Part shown: in pieces, positions 29,961 to 40,864 of the stretch | Layout of the letters: each line of letters begins with the position of its first letter | How positions within the stretch are numbered: the stretch's first letter is position 1 | Assembly: GCF_000143415.4 (NCBI RefSeq) | Contig: NW_003314272.1 | Location: 233,029 to 297,028 of the forward strand | Reading direction: 5' to 3' | Length of the DNA stretch: 64,000 nt | Source: Selaginella moellendorffii | Taxonomy: Eukaryota > Streptophyta > Lycopodiopsida > Selaginellales > Selaginellaceae | The notes under the pieces: model-generated | What the model was told of the DNA's origin: nothing | Seen by the model: the letters and a program-made list of their open reading frames with translations, nothing else | Database searches by the model: none | Translations under genes and position numbers: made by a program

Positions 29961-31552
29961 TTTTTTTCTCATTTGGTCTATTAAAGGTAGGGTTACTCCC
30001 AAGTAGTGTTTAATAAACTTTCAATAGTAGTTACATATGTCCTATAATGATAATGATATTTGTATATAATTCTTCATAAATAACTTTTACATTTTTTACC
30101 CTTTTACCTCTGAAGTAGCCACCACAAACTTCAATTTATAATGTTTATTCTCATTATTATGTCCATAATGATCATCATGATTGAAAGACTTCTTGAATGC
30201 TAGCATGATTTTTGTTTGTTATTGTCATGTTGATGAGCCACATCAAAGAGGAGATGAAAAGATGAAAAATAACTTCAAACTCATTTATAGTAGATATTGT
30301 ATATTTTTTACTCACAACACGACTTTTTAAACCAATTTCACCACTAAAAAATGCATTTAAATAGTGATTAAAGCCTTTGCATCTAGAGTTCCTTTGATAG
30401 CCAAGAACTTTTTTACATTGGCTAGCAAAAAAAAAATCATCCACACTATTATCACTAGAAAAAAAATAACTTTAAATTGATCCACTAAAGAATTTTATTT
30501 AAACACCACAATCTCCAACTTTAAGTGCCTCAATATGCCCATATATAATGTTGTATATTTTTTCTTACATCTCTTATTAATTTTTATTAAAGGCTTACAA
30601 CTCATCAACAACATTGTAAATAGTTAAAACTTCTATAGCTCTATAAACACCACCATTGGCAAATACCATCAACATTAAGATTTTAGTGTTTATCTTTTGT
30701 CAGCCATTGCATTTGATACCAATGTTATAATTTAACATTAAAACGAAAGAAACCTAACCTTTATTACACTTTATATTGAGGTTCTCCATTACCCAACCAC
30801 CCCCAAGCTACCTTAAAAATTCAATATGCCACTGCACCATTGTGAGCTTACCATGACCCATGGTGAAAATGTGCTTCTAGGGGATTAGAGATTGTCCTAG
30901 AAAATGTTAAGGTTCATCAATCAAAGACTGGGTCCGTGGGGGACTGTGTTGTGATCGGTTGAGAACTCAAGTGGAGGCTATTGCAATTTACATACAAACC
31001 GGATCACAATTAAGTTTGGTTTGGAATTTTGGCCATTAAAACGGAGCTCCAAAAGAACGAGAAAGGTTCCAGCTTTTGAGCACGGGAATGGCACCAAAGA
31101 TCTTTGGAGGTTCATGAGAAGCCATCATCACGGAGACGCTATGATGCTCCACTTGCACTCCAGGAAAGGAATTTGGGAAAAGCCCGCATTTGCTACATTG
31201 CTATAGATCTAGATAGCTAGCACAGCGGGCAATCGTCACTGGCAACAAGACCAGAGATTAGAAGCGAGCACAACGCCGCGCGCTCTAGCCCTAACCCTAC
31301 TCGCTGCCTCTGATAAGATCAAGTAGTCTACGGCTAGGATTGAAGAGCTCGGGCTATTATATAGTCCACGTATGCTGACACGTGTCGATTTACGAATGGC
31401 CTATTAACTCACACGTGGCTCTAGTGCTAAGGATGCCACGTGTCAAGTTTGAGGTTTAAACTTAGGGCGATCTGGAGCGCATGGCAGCTAGAAGAATGCA
31501 GCGGCTTTTGTCACGGGAATTTCCGATCCCTGCGAGGTTTGATTGGATTTGA
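29961..31552. other. AT-rich retroelement flank, then a promoter-like region
   Basis: About 1.6 kb. AT-rich with no coding signal to about 30.9 kb, probably more of the decayed element. From 31.0 kb base composition returns to that of the gene-rich part, and this is presumably the upstream region of the ALDH12 gene. The 61-codon frame at 31021-31206 is not supported. Confidence 0.45.
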
Positions 31553-33955
31553 ATGCATCGAAGCGATTTCCATGGGCGATTAATCGTTTGTAGAGCGTTC
31601 TCTACTCGATCGTCAGTTCCTGTGATGGATTCATCGTCTGCGCTTGCATTTGCGACGGTATACCCGGATGATCTCTCCACGGCGCATCCTTATCAAGTGG
31701 AGAATCTGGGTATGTGGTTTTTCTTCTTTTTGGTTTTCTTGATGCGAGGCATCCAGTGCGTGGAAGATGGGGGAAGAGCTTGAAATCTAGCAAGCTGCCG
31801 GACCCTCTCAATGGAGGAGAGTTTATCACAGTTCCAGAGGCCACAGGACACGAGTTGCCGGTAGGAGATCGTGGAATGGTTTTTCTTTCTTGTGACATTT
31901 ATATGATCAGGAGTATATCGAAAGCTTGCAATCGTGTCCAAAGTCTGGGCTCCACAATCCTTTGAAAAATCCGGAGAGGTTGGTCTTAAGCTTGTGAAAC
32001 TACGCGATGATCTAAGGTTGCGTTCGATCGCAGGTATCTCTTATATGGTGATATATCCGCAAGGGCGGCATCGTCTTTGAAGCACCGAGAGGTTGGCCTC
32101 ACATTTATGTCTTCTAGTTTCTCACGAGATAGCAGGTTGGGCATTTTTTTGCCAGGCTGATTCAACGAGTTTCTCCAAAGAGTTATCAGCAAGCTCAGGC
32201 GGAAGTGACCGTCACGCAAAAGTTTCTGGAGAACTTCTCTGGTGATCAGGTCGAGTTCTCGCTTTACATTCGTTTCTACATTGTTTTCTTTGCTATTGAA
32301 GTGTCACGTAGCAGTATCTTGTTGTTCTCCAGGTCAGGTTCCTTGCAAAGTCATTCGCTGCACCTGGAAACCACCTTGGTCAGCAAAGCATTGGATATAG
32401 ATGGCCTTATGGTCCCGTAAGTGTCTCGGTTCTAGTTTCTGGATTTGACAAGCATGCGTCCAGGTCGCTATCATCACACCATTCAATTTTCCCTTGGAGA
32501 TACCGGTGCTCCAGCTTATGGGGGCACTCTACATGGGCAATAAGGCTCTGGTGAAAGTTGATAGCAAGGTTTGCCAGTACCTTTTCTTTCTTGAGATGCG
32601 GAAAGTAGTTGAAACTTTGCAGGTTAGCGTTGTCATGGAGCAAATGCTAAGATTGCTTCATGCCTGTGGCTTGCCTCCGAACGATACCGATTTTATTAAT
32701 TGCGATGGCCCGGTCATGAACAAGCTTCTCGTCGAGGTAAGTTTCTGTGTAGATAGTGCCGCTAAAAGAAAACGAATCCAGGCAAAACCGAGTATGACAC
32801 TCTTTACTGGAAGCTCTCGGGTAGCAGAAAAGCTGGCTTTGGATTTGAAAGGTCGAATCAAACTGGAAGATGCGGGTTTTGACTGGAAAATCCTTGGGCC
32901 AGATGTCAACGAGGTGACTGGTTTCTAAGATCTTTTAGCTGCTGTGGTTGACGAGTACACTTTTGCAGATTGACTACGTTGCATGGGTTTGCGACCAGGA
33001 TGCATATGCGTGCAGTGGTCAGAAGTGTTCGGCACAGTCCATTCTTTTCATGCACGAGGTCGATACTGTTTTCTTAAAGCTAGCAGGAGCTGAAAAGCCG
33101 TAGTTGCAGAACTGGAGCTCAAGGAATTTCGTGGAGAAGCTAAAACAGCTAGCTGCCAAGAGGAAACTGGATGATTTGACGATCGGACCAGTTCTCACGG
33201 TATTCAGCTTTAAATCCCATCTTTCGACTAACGTCAGATGTTTTTCTCAGGTCACAACTAAAACTATGTTGGATCACATGGAAAAGCTGCTGAGCATTCC
33301 CGGTTCTTCTGTCGCGTTTGGCGGAAAGCCTCTCGAGAATCACAGCATCCCAGACGTGTACGGTGCCATCGAGCCGACTGCCATCTTTGTACCGCTGAAA
33401 GAGATCCTCAAGGACGAGCATTTTGATCTCGTTACAAAGGAAATATTTGGTCCATTCCAGGTTCGTCATCATCCAACCAAGCACCGAGTTCATTTCCAAA
33501 TGCCTTGGAATGTGCATGCACAGGTTATTACAGAGTTCAAGCAGTGTGAGCTCCCACTCGTCTTGAGAGCTTGCGAGAGAATGCATGCGCACTTGACAGC
33601 AGCAGTCGTCTCAAACGACGTGGAGTTTTTACAGGTAACGAGAACCCCGTTTTCGTTAATAGGTCCTTTCTCAAAATCTTGCAGGAAGTTCTCGGGGAAA
33701 CCGTGAACGGGACAACTTACGCTGGCATTCGAGCTCGCACCACAGGAGCTCCTCAAAATCACTGGTAAGCTTCTCGAGTTTTGCGAGATAACGAGGAAGA
33801 AACTATTGTTTTGATACAGGTTTGGACCCGCTGGAGATCCACTTGGTGCTGGAATCGGAACTCCAGAAGCCATCAAACTGGTGTGGTCTTGCCACCGTGA
33901 GATCATCCAAGACTTTGGACCCGTTCCAAAGAACTGGACAAGCACCACTTCTTAG
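31553..33955 (+). CDS. ALDH12A1: Delta-1-pyrroline-5-carboxylate dehydrogenase, mitochondrial
   Basis: About 15 small exons that together cover the whole plant ALDH12 protein. Landmarks in order: FATVYPDDLSTAHPYQVENL, LPDPLNGGEFITVPEA, GLHNPLKNPERYLLYGD, NFSGDQVRFLAKSFAAPGNH, TPFNFPLEIPVLQLMGALYM, TLFTGSSRVAEKLALDLKGR, the catalytic Cys in SGQKCSAQS, LDDLTIGPVLT, DLVTKEIFGPFQ, TTGAPQNHWFGPAGDP and GTPEAIKLVWSCHRE at the end. The N-terminus (MHRSDFHGRLIVCRAFSTR) is basic and Ser/Arg-rich, as expected for a mitochondrial presequence. The enzyme oxidises P5C/glutamate semialdehyde to glutamate with NAD+, the second step of proline breakdown. Introns are about 50 to 60 nt. The stop is 118 bp from the convergent BPS1-like stop codon. 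Confidence 0.95.
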
Positions 33956-34073
33956 ATGTAGTTCTAAGTTTGAAGCTTATCACTAGAGAAAAGTCAACTT
34001 TAGCAATCCACCATTTCACTATGATACGAACGTACTTTACACTGAGATCTTCCTTTATCCCACTCCGTTTTTG

Positions 34074-35150
34074 CTATGAGTCGCTTCGTCTCAAGTAACT
34101 CAACAGCGAGTTTCGATTGCAAACGATGACATGGAACAGCTTGTCCATGTCACGACGCACTCGATCCAGCCCCTCCTCGGCGCTCTTCAAAACAGCCGCT
34201 AGCTTTCGTGCTCCATCAGCAATGACGCTGCAACTCTCGCTTTCCTCCCCAAAATCTGTGACTCCTCCCAACTTGGCCTGGAGCTCTTCCACCACCACCT
34301 CCAGAGCAGCAAACTCGACCACCAGCGGAGAAAAGCGAGTGATCTTGTGCTGCAGCGAGCTCCTCACAAGCTCAAGGAGAGCACGCAACGTCGGCGACCA
34401 CGCAAAGCTGTCGGGAATCTCCCACTCTGCGATCCCAAGTGTTGCATTGCTTCCGCTAAACAGCGCCACGACCGCCCCCAGGACGCAAACCGCGACCACC
34501 TTTGCCGCATAGAGTGCGCTCAAGAAACTCCGCCTCGCCTTGTGTGGAAGATCCTTCTCAAATCCCGGACGCTGCTCCAGCATCTCTCGCAAGACGCCGC
34601 AGCACGACTTCACTGCGATCCAAGTGGTGCTCGAGCCACCGGGGGAAGTAAACTCCGCGAGAGCTTTCCTGGCTTTGGCGTACCTCTCCTGCCTTGTGCC
34701 GTGGCCGGACTCCAGTGTAGACACCGCGAGATGGAGTAGCAGCAGCCTGTGCTCCAGATCCCCCACAACCTTCCTCAAGGTGTTTAGAACGTCTAAGAGC
34801 CGGCAAGTATCCTCCAGGTACTCCGAGACCCACTGCTCGTCCCCTTCCGGGAGGGGACACTCCAAGCCGGGGATGATAGACTGTGCCTCGGAGATGGTGG
34901 TCGTGACGAGTACCAGCGCTTGGTCCATCCAAGCCAGGCTAAACCTCTGCTTGGTCGGTGCCAAGGCCAGCTCCAAAGTTGACAGCCGCTCGGCCAGCAT
35001 TACGTCGAACTTCGCCGCTCGAGGATCGGACTGGATGGCGGCGGCGTTGTGGTGGAGTCCATGCTTGGGGGAGTTGTGGAAGTTTAGAGCTTGGCCGATA
35101 GTCGAGAACAACGATGGTCCGTGGTAGTGATGGTGATTCCTCGTTCTCAT
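34074..35150 (-). CDS. BYPASS1/ROH1-like protein (DUF793 group)
   Basis: An intronless 358-residue protein. I start it at MRTRNHHHYHGPSLFS because the 26 codons before it lie across the likely leader. The BPS1-type pattern is seen: FDVMLAERLSTLELALAP, SLAWMDQALVLVTTTISEA, DEQWVSEYLEDTCRLLDVLN, RLLLLHLAVSTLES. A hydrophobic stretch, AAKVVAVCVLGAVVALFSG (about residues 213-232), is followed by a helical C-terminal half. In Arabidopsis, BPS1 prevents the production of a root-derived growth-arrest signal and ROH1 binds an exocyst subunit. The biochemical role is unknown. It faces the CAD gene, 567 bp away. Confidence 0.8.
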   Translation of the reverse strand: MRTRNHHHYHGPSLFSTIGQALNFHNSPKHGLHHNAAAIQSDPRAAKFDVMLAERLSTLELALAPTKQRFSLAWMDQALVLVTTTISEAQSIIPGLECPLPEGDEQWVSEYLEDTCRLLDVLNTLRKVVGDLEHRLLLLHLAVSTLESGHGTRQERYAKARKALAEFTSPGGSSTTWIAVKSCCGVLREMLEQRPGFEKDLPHKARRSFLSALYAAKVVAVCVLGAVVALFSGSNATLGIAEWEIPDSFAWSPTLRALLELVRSSLQHKITRFSPLVVEFAALEVVVEELQAKLGGVTDFGEESESCSVIADGARKLAAVLKSAEEGLDRVRRDMDKLFHVIVCNRNSLLSYLRRSDS

Positions 35151-35717
35151 GATGCAAGACCTGAAAAGAATGCACATAAGTGATCGAAAGTCAAACGAGA
35201 GTGGCTCTAGAGTTACACGAAAGATCACACCGACGGATCATTCCAAGCTCTATGGGTCTATAGAAAAGGCTAAAAGGAAGAGGAATCGCGCCAGACATTC
35301 TGCCCAGAGCAACGATCTCAAGCTCTGGCCGCTGAATTCCAGCATCTCGAGCCAGCCCCAATCTTTGAGTGGATCAGTCCTAGCGACTGTAGAAGCCGAG
35401 GCGCGAGAATCTAGCTACCTTCTTACGAACGCAAGGGCGATCCTTCGCTTTAGCTCCTCGCCGAAAATCCTCGCTGAAAATCCTGATCGAGAGAGTAAAG
35501 AGCGACGGCGAGACCTAAGAACCTTCCAGAGCGCCACGTCAGCGCACTAAAAAGATAAATCCCTGTTGCCGTGTGGCGGCCGGATAAACATGCCACGCGG
35601 CGGTTAATACACGTGGCGTTGCCTTTTTCGTGCGATCGTGACGGTTGGAATCGAACGCGGGCGGGATATTTTTGAAAATCGGATTTTAGAGATCTTGCCT
35701 GTGAGGCGAGCGCGGCG

Positions 35718-37094
35718 ATGTCGAAGGAGGTGGAATGCGGAGGCTGGGCCGCCAAGGATGCATCTGGTGTCTTGGCGCCGTTCAAATTCCCCAGAAGGTA
35801 CCGCGCTTTCGTGTTGATTTGCAGCGAAAATCGATCGGGGTCTTTGTCTTTCCAGGGCGCTGCGTCCTACTGATGTGAAGTTCAAGATCACGCACTGCGG
35901 GATCTGCCACACGGATCTCCATTTGATCCACAACGAGTGGGGATCGTCGAAATACCCCATGGTTCCAGGGTAAGAAAAACAAAATCCTCGGAGAAGGCAG
36001 GCACTAAAATCGTGGTGCTCGAACAGGCACGAAGTTGTGGGATTAGTCACGGAGCTCGGCCCCGGTGCCAAGAAATTCAAGGTCGGCGATCACGTTGGAG
36101 TGGGATGCATGGTCTTTTCCTGCCTGAAATGCGATCACTGCAAGCACGGAGACGAACAGTACTGCGACAAGCTCGTCTGGACGTACAACAGTGAAGAAGA
36201 CGGCAAAATCACAATGGGAGGCTACTCGGGATTCCTGGTGGCCGACGAGAAGTAAATTCCTGTCGACGATGGTTGGAAAGAACAAGTTCTAAGAGTCTGA
36301 AGCGAGTGGACTGGTGTGCACAGATTCGTCGTTCGGGTTCCAGACAATCTTCCGCTGGATGCCGCAGCGCCGCTGCTATGCGCCGGCATCACGGTCTACA
36401 GCCCGATGAAACACTTCGGCATGACGCAGGCCGGGAAGAACTTTGGAGTGGTCGGGCTCGGTGGTCTCGGGCATATGGCCGTCAAGTTTGGCAAGGCTTT
36501 CGGGATGAAAGTCACGGTGATCAGCACCTCGCCCAGCAAGGAGAAGGAAGCTCGGGAAGTTTTGGGGGCTCACAACTTCATTGTCAGCAAGGACTCGGCT
36601 CAAATGAAGGTAACAAGATACCTTCTCTTGATTTTTCTCCCGAGAGCTAGAACTCAACTTTAAAGTTTTGGATTCCAGAAAGCTGCGAAGACAATGGACT
36701 ACATCCTCGACACGGTGTCGGCACCGCATCCGCTGGATGCCTTGCTTGAGCTTCTAAAGATCGATGGAAAGCTCGTCATGGTGGGATTGCCGGACAAGCC
36801 CCTGGAACTTCCAGCGGGAGTGATCATCTTTGGTACGTACAAGAACTTTTCCTTTTTGTTTTCCACTTGAGCTAAGAGAATGTGGATCGACCAGGTCGTC
36901 GATCGCTGGCCGGGAGCTTCATCGGATCCATCAGAGAGACGCAGGACATGCTGGATTTCTGCGGCAAGAACAATGTCACGTCCATGATCGAGCTCGTCCC
37001 AATGGACTACGTCAACAAAGCTATGGAACGCCTCCGCAAATCGGACGTTAAGTACCGCTTCGTGTTGGACGTGGAAAAGACTTTGAAGCCATAG
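35718..37094 (+). CDS. Cinnamyl alcohol dehydrogenase-type zinc alcohol dehydrogenase
   Basis: Six or seven exons (first 35718-35797, second from 35856) encode a full CAD-family protein of about 360 residues. The catalytic zinc site is present ([28 protein letters not shown]), as is the four-Cys structural zinc site ([19 protein letters not shown]). The NADP fold is clear ([20 protein letters not shown]), with typical CAD segments [31 protein letters not shown] and [13 protein letters not shown] at the end. CADs reduce hydroxycinnamaldehydes to monolignols with NADPH. The substrate cannot be told from motifs, since lycophytes have many CAD-like copies. An AATAAA lies just after the stop. Confidence 0.92.
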
Positions 37095-37487
37095 AAGCGA
37101 TAATAAAGAGAGATTCCCAAATTAAGAGACCTTTTCGCACGAATATGCGTCGCCTAATTTTAGCAAGTTGAAGGACAGGAAAATCGCGCGGGAACGTTCA
37201 AAGATTCCCATCCTAGGGTTCATTGACAGATGAAAGAACTTTCCCCGCATAGACATCCTGTCTGGCCCGCGGATTTTGCGCACGGAATCGCCGATTGGCT
37301 CCTCGCGCAGCAGATCCAATCGCCAAATTGCCAATACCAATCCTCCCTGCTCGTCCCCAAAAAGCGTCCCTTCGATCCGGCCAATGAATTGGCGCAGCAG
37401 GGGAGCTAGGGATTTTCCCCCCGTCTCCTCCTCTCTCTCTCTCTCTTCCTCTTGTTTCCCACCACGATTCATCGCCAATCGGATTGA

Positions 37488-38462
37488 ATGCGTCCATCGC
37501 TGATCCCCATGGCTCCTGGGAGGCATTCATATCTAGCTGCCGCCTCATCGTCTCCCCCTGTCCACCAGCAGGATACTTGTATCCCTTGTTCTTCGTCGTC
37601 AATCGCATCGTCCTCGCCTTGCTCCTCCTCCTCCTCTTCATCCTCCTCCTCTCCTCCGCCTCGGCTCATCGCCGCCGCCATGGTCAAGCCGCAATCGTCC
37701 TCAAGCGCGTCCTCCGCGATCGCAGGCCCCCAGCTCTCCGCGATCTTGCGGCCCCAGCTCAAGCGATCACGTAAAGGTTGCATGAAAGGTAAAGGCGGCC
37801 CTGAGAACGCAGCGTGCCAGTACCGTGGAGTCCGCCAGCGGGTGTGGGGGAAGTGGGTCGCCGAGATCCGGGAGCCCAACTGTGGAGCTCGCATCTGGCT
37901 GGGGACGTTTGACACCGCCGTGGAGGCTGCCAGGGCTTACGATCAAGCCGCCTTGAAGTACTTCGGCGAGAACGCGCGTCTCAATCTCCCTGATTCGCTT
38001 CCTCCATGGCCGGCTCTTGTTCCTCCTCCCACCGCCACCACGTCTCCAGCACCAGTCTCCAAGAGGGCGATCAAGCGAGGACCGGTCGATCGCAAGCTCC
38101 TCCCCCCGCCCCGCGCCGCGGGGAGCAGCTCTGGTTCCTCGATCGTCGGGAGGCCTTTGGTTTCTTCCGTGCCGCCCGCCATCGCCGACCTCGGGGAGCC
38201 GATCATGCCGATGGTGCCGATCGCGTTCAACGTTTTTGGGATCTCCTCGGCCTCCGCGGACGAGGCGCTCCTCAATCTGGCAGCGCCCACCGCCTCCTCG
38301 GCCTCGTCTATCCCCAACACCGAGCACAGCGGCAGCGACAATTCCACGCTCGCATCGCTCAACGCGTATTCCTCCACCGAAGACGACATGGAAGAGGTAT
38401 GGAAGGAGCTATCCAACGATCAGATCGATGGATTCTCCCTATCTTCCTGTAGATTCAATTGA
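37488..38462 (+). CDS. DREB2-type AP2/ERF transcription factor
   Basis: An intronless protein of 324 residues from the first ATG (37488), or 317 from the next (37509). A Ser-rich N-terminal run is followed by the A-2 signature [15 protein letters not shown] and one AP2 domain beginning [19 protein letters not shown], with the [20 protein letters not shown] block after it. Val14 and Glu19 of the domain are those of DREB factors that bind the DRE/CRT core. The CMKGKGG block is basic and serves as a nuclear signal in DREB2 proteins. The C-terminus is acidic ([17 protein letters not shown]) and may activate transcription. The likely role is drought, heat or salt response. A CT run lies just upstream in the leader. 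Confidence 0.93.
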   Translation: MRPSLIPMAPGRHSYLAAASSSPPVHQQDTCIPCSSSSIASSSPCSSSSSSSSSSPPPRLIAAAMVKPQSSSSASSAIAGPQLSAILRPQLKRSRKGCMKGKGGPENAACQYRGVRQRVWGKWVAEIREPNCGARIWLGTFDTAVEAARAYDQAALKYFGENARLNLPDSLPPWPALVPPPTATTSPAPVSKRAIKRGPVDRKLLPPPRAAGSSSGSSIVGRPLVSSVPPAIADLGEPIMPMVPIAFNVFGISSASADEALLNLAAPTASSASSIPNTEHSGSDNSTLASLNAYSSTEDDMEEVWKELSNDQIDGFSLSSCRFN

Positions 38463-38516
38463 TTCTTTGCTAGATTTGTCTGCAAGCACTACAAGAAGTC
38501 TGCCTGCCTACATGTA

Positions 38517-38534
38517 CATATATATATATATATA
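38517..38534 (+). repeat. (TA)n microsatellite
   Basis: A run of about nine TA units in the 3' flank of the DREB2-like gene. Confidence 0.8.
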
Positions 38535-38596
38535 CGAACGATTGCTTGTTTTTAACTCGTGACATTTTAACTTATGATAACCTCTCTTTTCTTTGA

Positions 38597-40864
38597 TCAT
38601 CGCGTTAGATCGCGCGTCGCGGTCGCCACCATCTCCAAAATCTCGCAAAAGTCCGGCCTGTCCAGGGGATTGCTCGCCCAGCACTGGTGGATCAGGTACT
38701 TGAGCAGCGGGAAGCAATCCAGCGGCACAACCGGTGCTGGCATCGATCGCGTTGTTCTGGATCTACGCGGCGTCTCCTTTTCCTTGCCGATATTTTGATC
38801 GGCCGTTGTGTGGCACGAGACGAGCTCGCAAAGGAGCGTCCCAAAGCTGTAAACGTCCGCCTTGGGAGTAATCGCGGATTTCTCCAAATCAACCTGAATC
38901 CCACCAAACATTTTCGTCCGCATCAGTCGCGTAAAAAGCTCTGGAATTTTTAATTTTTTTTTTCGCTCCACGCTAACCAGATTCAACGGCGTCAATCAAT
39001 CAATGAACGCTCACTGACTGACCTCGGGTGGCACTGGCCATGAAGTCTTGTCCTCCTCCTCGCCATCCTTAAAGCTCCTCTCGTCCTTGGTAGGCGATTT
39101 GATCGCCCTCGCGATTCTCAGGCCACCAATCACCGCGCAGCCATTGTCGTCCAGGAGAATGTTGGAGAGCTTCAAGTTGCTGCCAAGCACCAGAAGAAAA
39201 AACAAACAGAGAGAGAGAGAGAGCGCGTCAGGACTGAGGCCAACTTGACCAGATCTTTGCAGAAAGGCAAGAAAACAAAGAGCGAATCCATCCCACGCCA
39301 AGCACACACAAAAATCACACTTGCCTGTGGACGATCCCGCATTCGTGCAAGAACTGCATCCCCTCGGCGATGTCGCAGGCCATGCGCAGCACGGATCGCA
39401 GCTCGATCTTCTCGCGCCTGTCCACCAGATCGCGCAGCGACCCCCCGGAGACGAGCTTGGACACCGCCCACAAGTTCCTCCCATCGATCCAGATGCCGCG
39501 AATGGGCAAAACATTGGCGTGCGCAAACCCCGACCGCGTGCACAGCCACAGCACCTCCTCCTGGAGCTCGCGATCGCCATCCCCTGGCGGGTTGATCAGC
39601 TCCAGCGCCACAGCCTCGCCGCCAAATCTCGCGCGCGCAGTGGGTATCGCCTCCTCCTTCTCCAAGCCGCTCATCTTGGATGGATCCAGCGCCCACTGCG
39701 AGAGCTCCTCCTTGCCGCTGGCGACGTCTCCCGATACATCGATCCGGATCCTCGCGCCCGCCACCGCGTCGATGCTCAGTCGGTGTGAGACGAAAGAGAT
39801 CCGGCTCTCGAGATCCATGTCCGCCGCCACCGCCGCCGCAGTGCTGGGGATCGATTTGCTTGGGTTGTGGACGAGGATCTGCTGGGATGCCGATGAAGAG
39901 GAGGATGATCCATAGAGGCCGAGCGCCAGCCTTCTCAGCCGGGATTTCTTGGCCGCCGCCTTGAAGATCTCTTGCATTCGGTCCAGGCGCATGTACTCCC
40001 TGGCGCAGTGGACCGATGCCATCCCCAGGAAGAGCGCCTTGCGGCAGTAGACGCTGGTGTGCGTCACGGGGATCGCCGCGCGCTTGAAAGCCCACGCGAT
40101 CGAATGCTTGGTGATGGGGACGCCCATCGTCGCGAATGTGACCGTGAAATCGCTCTCTTGATCCTCCTCCCACGGCGCAGGAGACGCGATCGATGGCGGC
40201 GAGCTGGCCATGAAGAGGGATTCATCGCTGGCGTTGCTGGATCGAGCGGCGGCATTGGCGGCTGTGGCGGATCTTCTTTCTTGGATGATGGCGATGGCGA
40301 TGGAGCCGCTGTGAGGGCTCATGCGCGCTTGCTCCACCAGGCGGATGTGCAAGAAGATCTGATCGCTCCCCAGGCCGGCTTGCGCGTAGCTGCAAAGAAA
40401 CAAGGAAAGATGTCCGCTTAGCCTTCTAGATCGATCGAGCAAGAATGACGAAGAAATATTTCGAGAGGGATCTTGCGATACCTGAGTGGCAGCGATTCGA
40501 AGTGGCGCCGGATCATCGAGATGAGCCTCTCCGGCAGCTGGCTCCCCGGATGCCGCTGCATCAAGCTCTCCACGATCGCATTCCAAGCGGCCTTCTTCTC
40601 TTCGCGGCGGATCTTGATGGCGCCGCCGACGCTGCCGCCGCCGCTGTGGAGATAGGAGCACACAGATCTTTGGAGGCGCTTCCATCTGCCGCCGCCATCG
40701 CCGCTTCCGCGATTCTTGCCGCCGAGATTCGAGGCGGCGCCCGGTGACAGTAGCGGGCAATCGTCGACCGCGAAGAGCATGCGATGATCCAGCATTCCGG
40801 AATCATCCCCCCAGCTGATCTTGGCGCTGTGGCTGTGGCAGCTCCAGCAATCGACCCTGGCCAT
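38597..40864 (-). CDS. TKL-type pseudokinase with a long N-terminal region
   Basis: Four exons: 40864 to about 40480, about 40391 to 39330, about 39184 to 39032, and about 38959 to 38597. The first 390 residues are not recognised (for example WGDDSGMLDHRMLFAVDD and ERLISMIRRHFESLPLRYAQ). The C-terminal 300 residues are kinase-like: NVLPIRGIWIDGRNLWAVSK, LVSGGSLRDLVDRR, CDIAEGMQFLHECGIVH, PKADVYSFGTLLCELVSC and CWASNPLDRPDFCEILEMV. Key catalytic residues are missing. The ATP lysine region reads AVALELI, HRD becomes HSN (in VHSNLKLSNILLDD), and DFG becomes GGL. No glycine loop is visible. It should be catalytically dead and probably acts as a scaffold or regulator. The intron after GIVH appears to use a GC donor (CACAG, then GCAAGTG). 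Confidence 0.78.

Noticed and set aside
39172-40173. 333-codon minus-strand frame overlapping the pseudokinase
   Set aside because: Another frame of the same strand carries the kinase-like motifs. This one is Gly/Arg low complexity.
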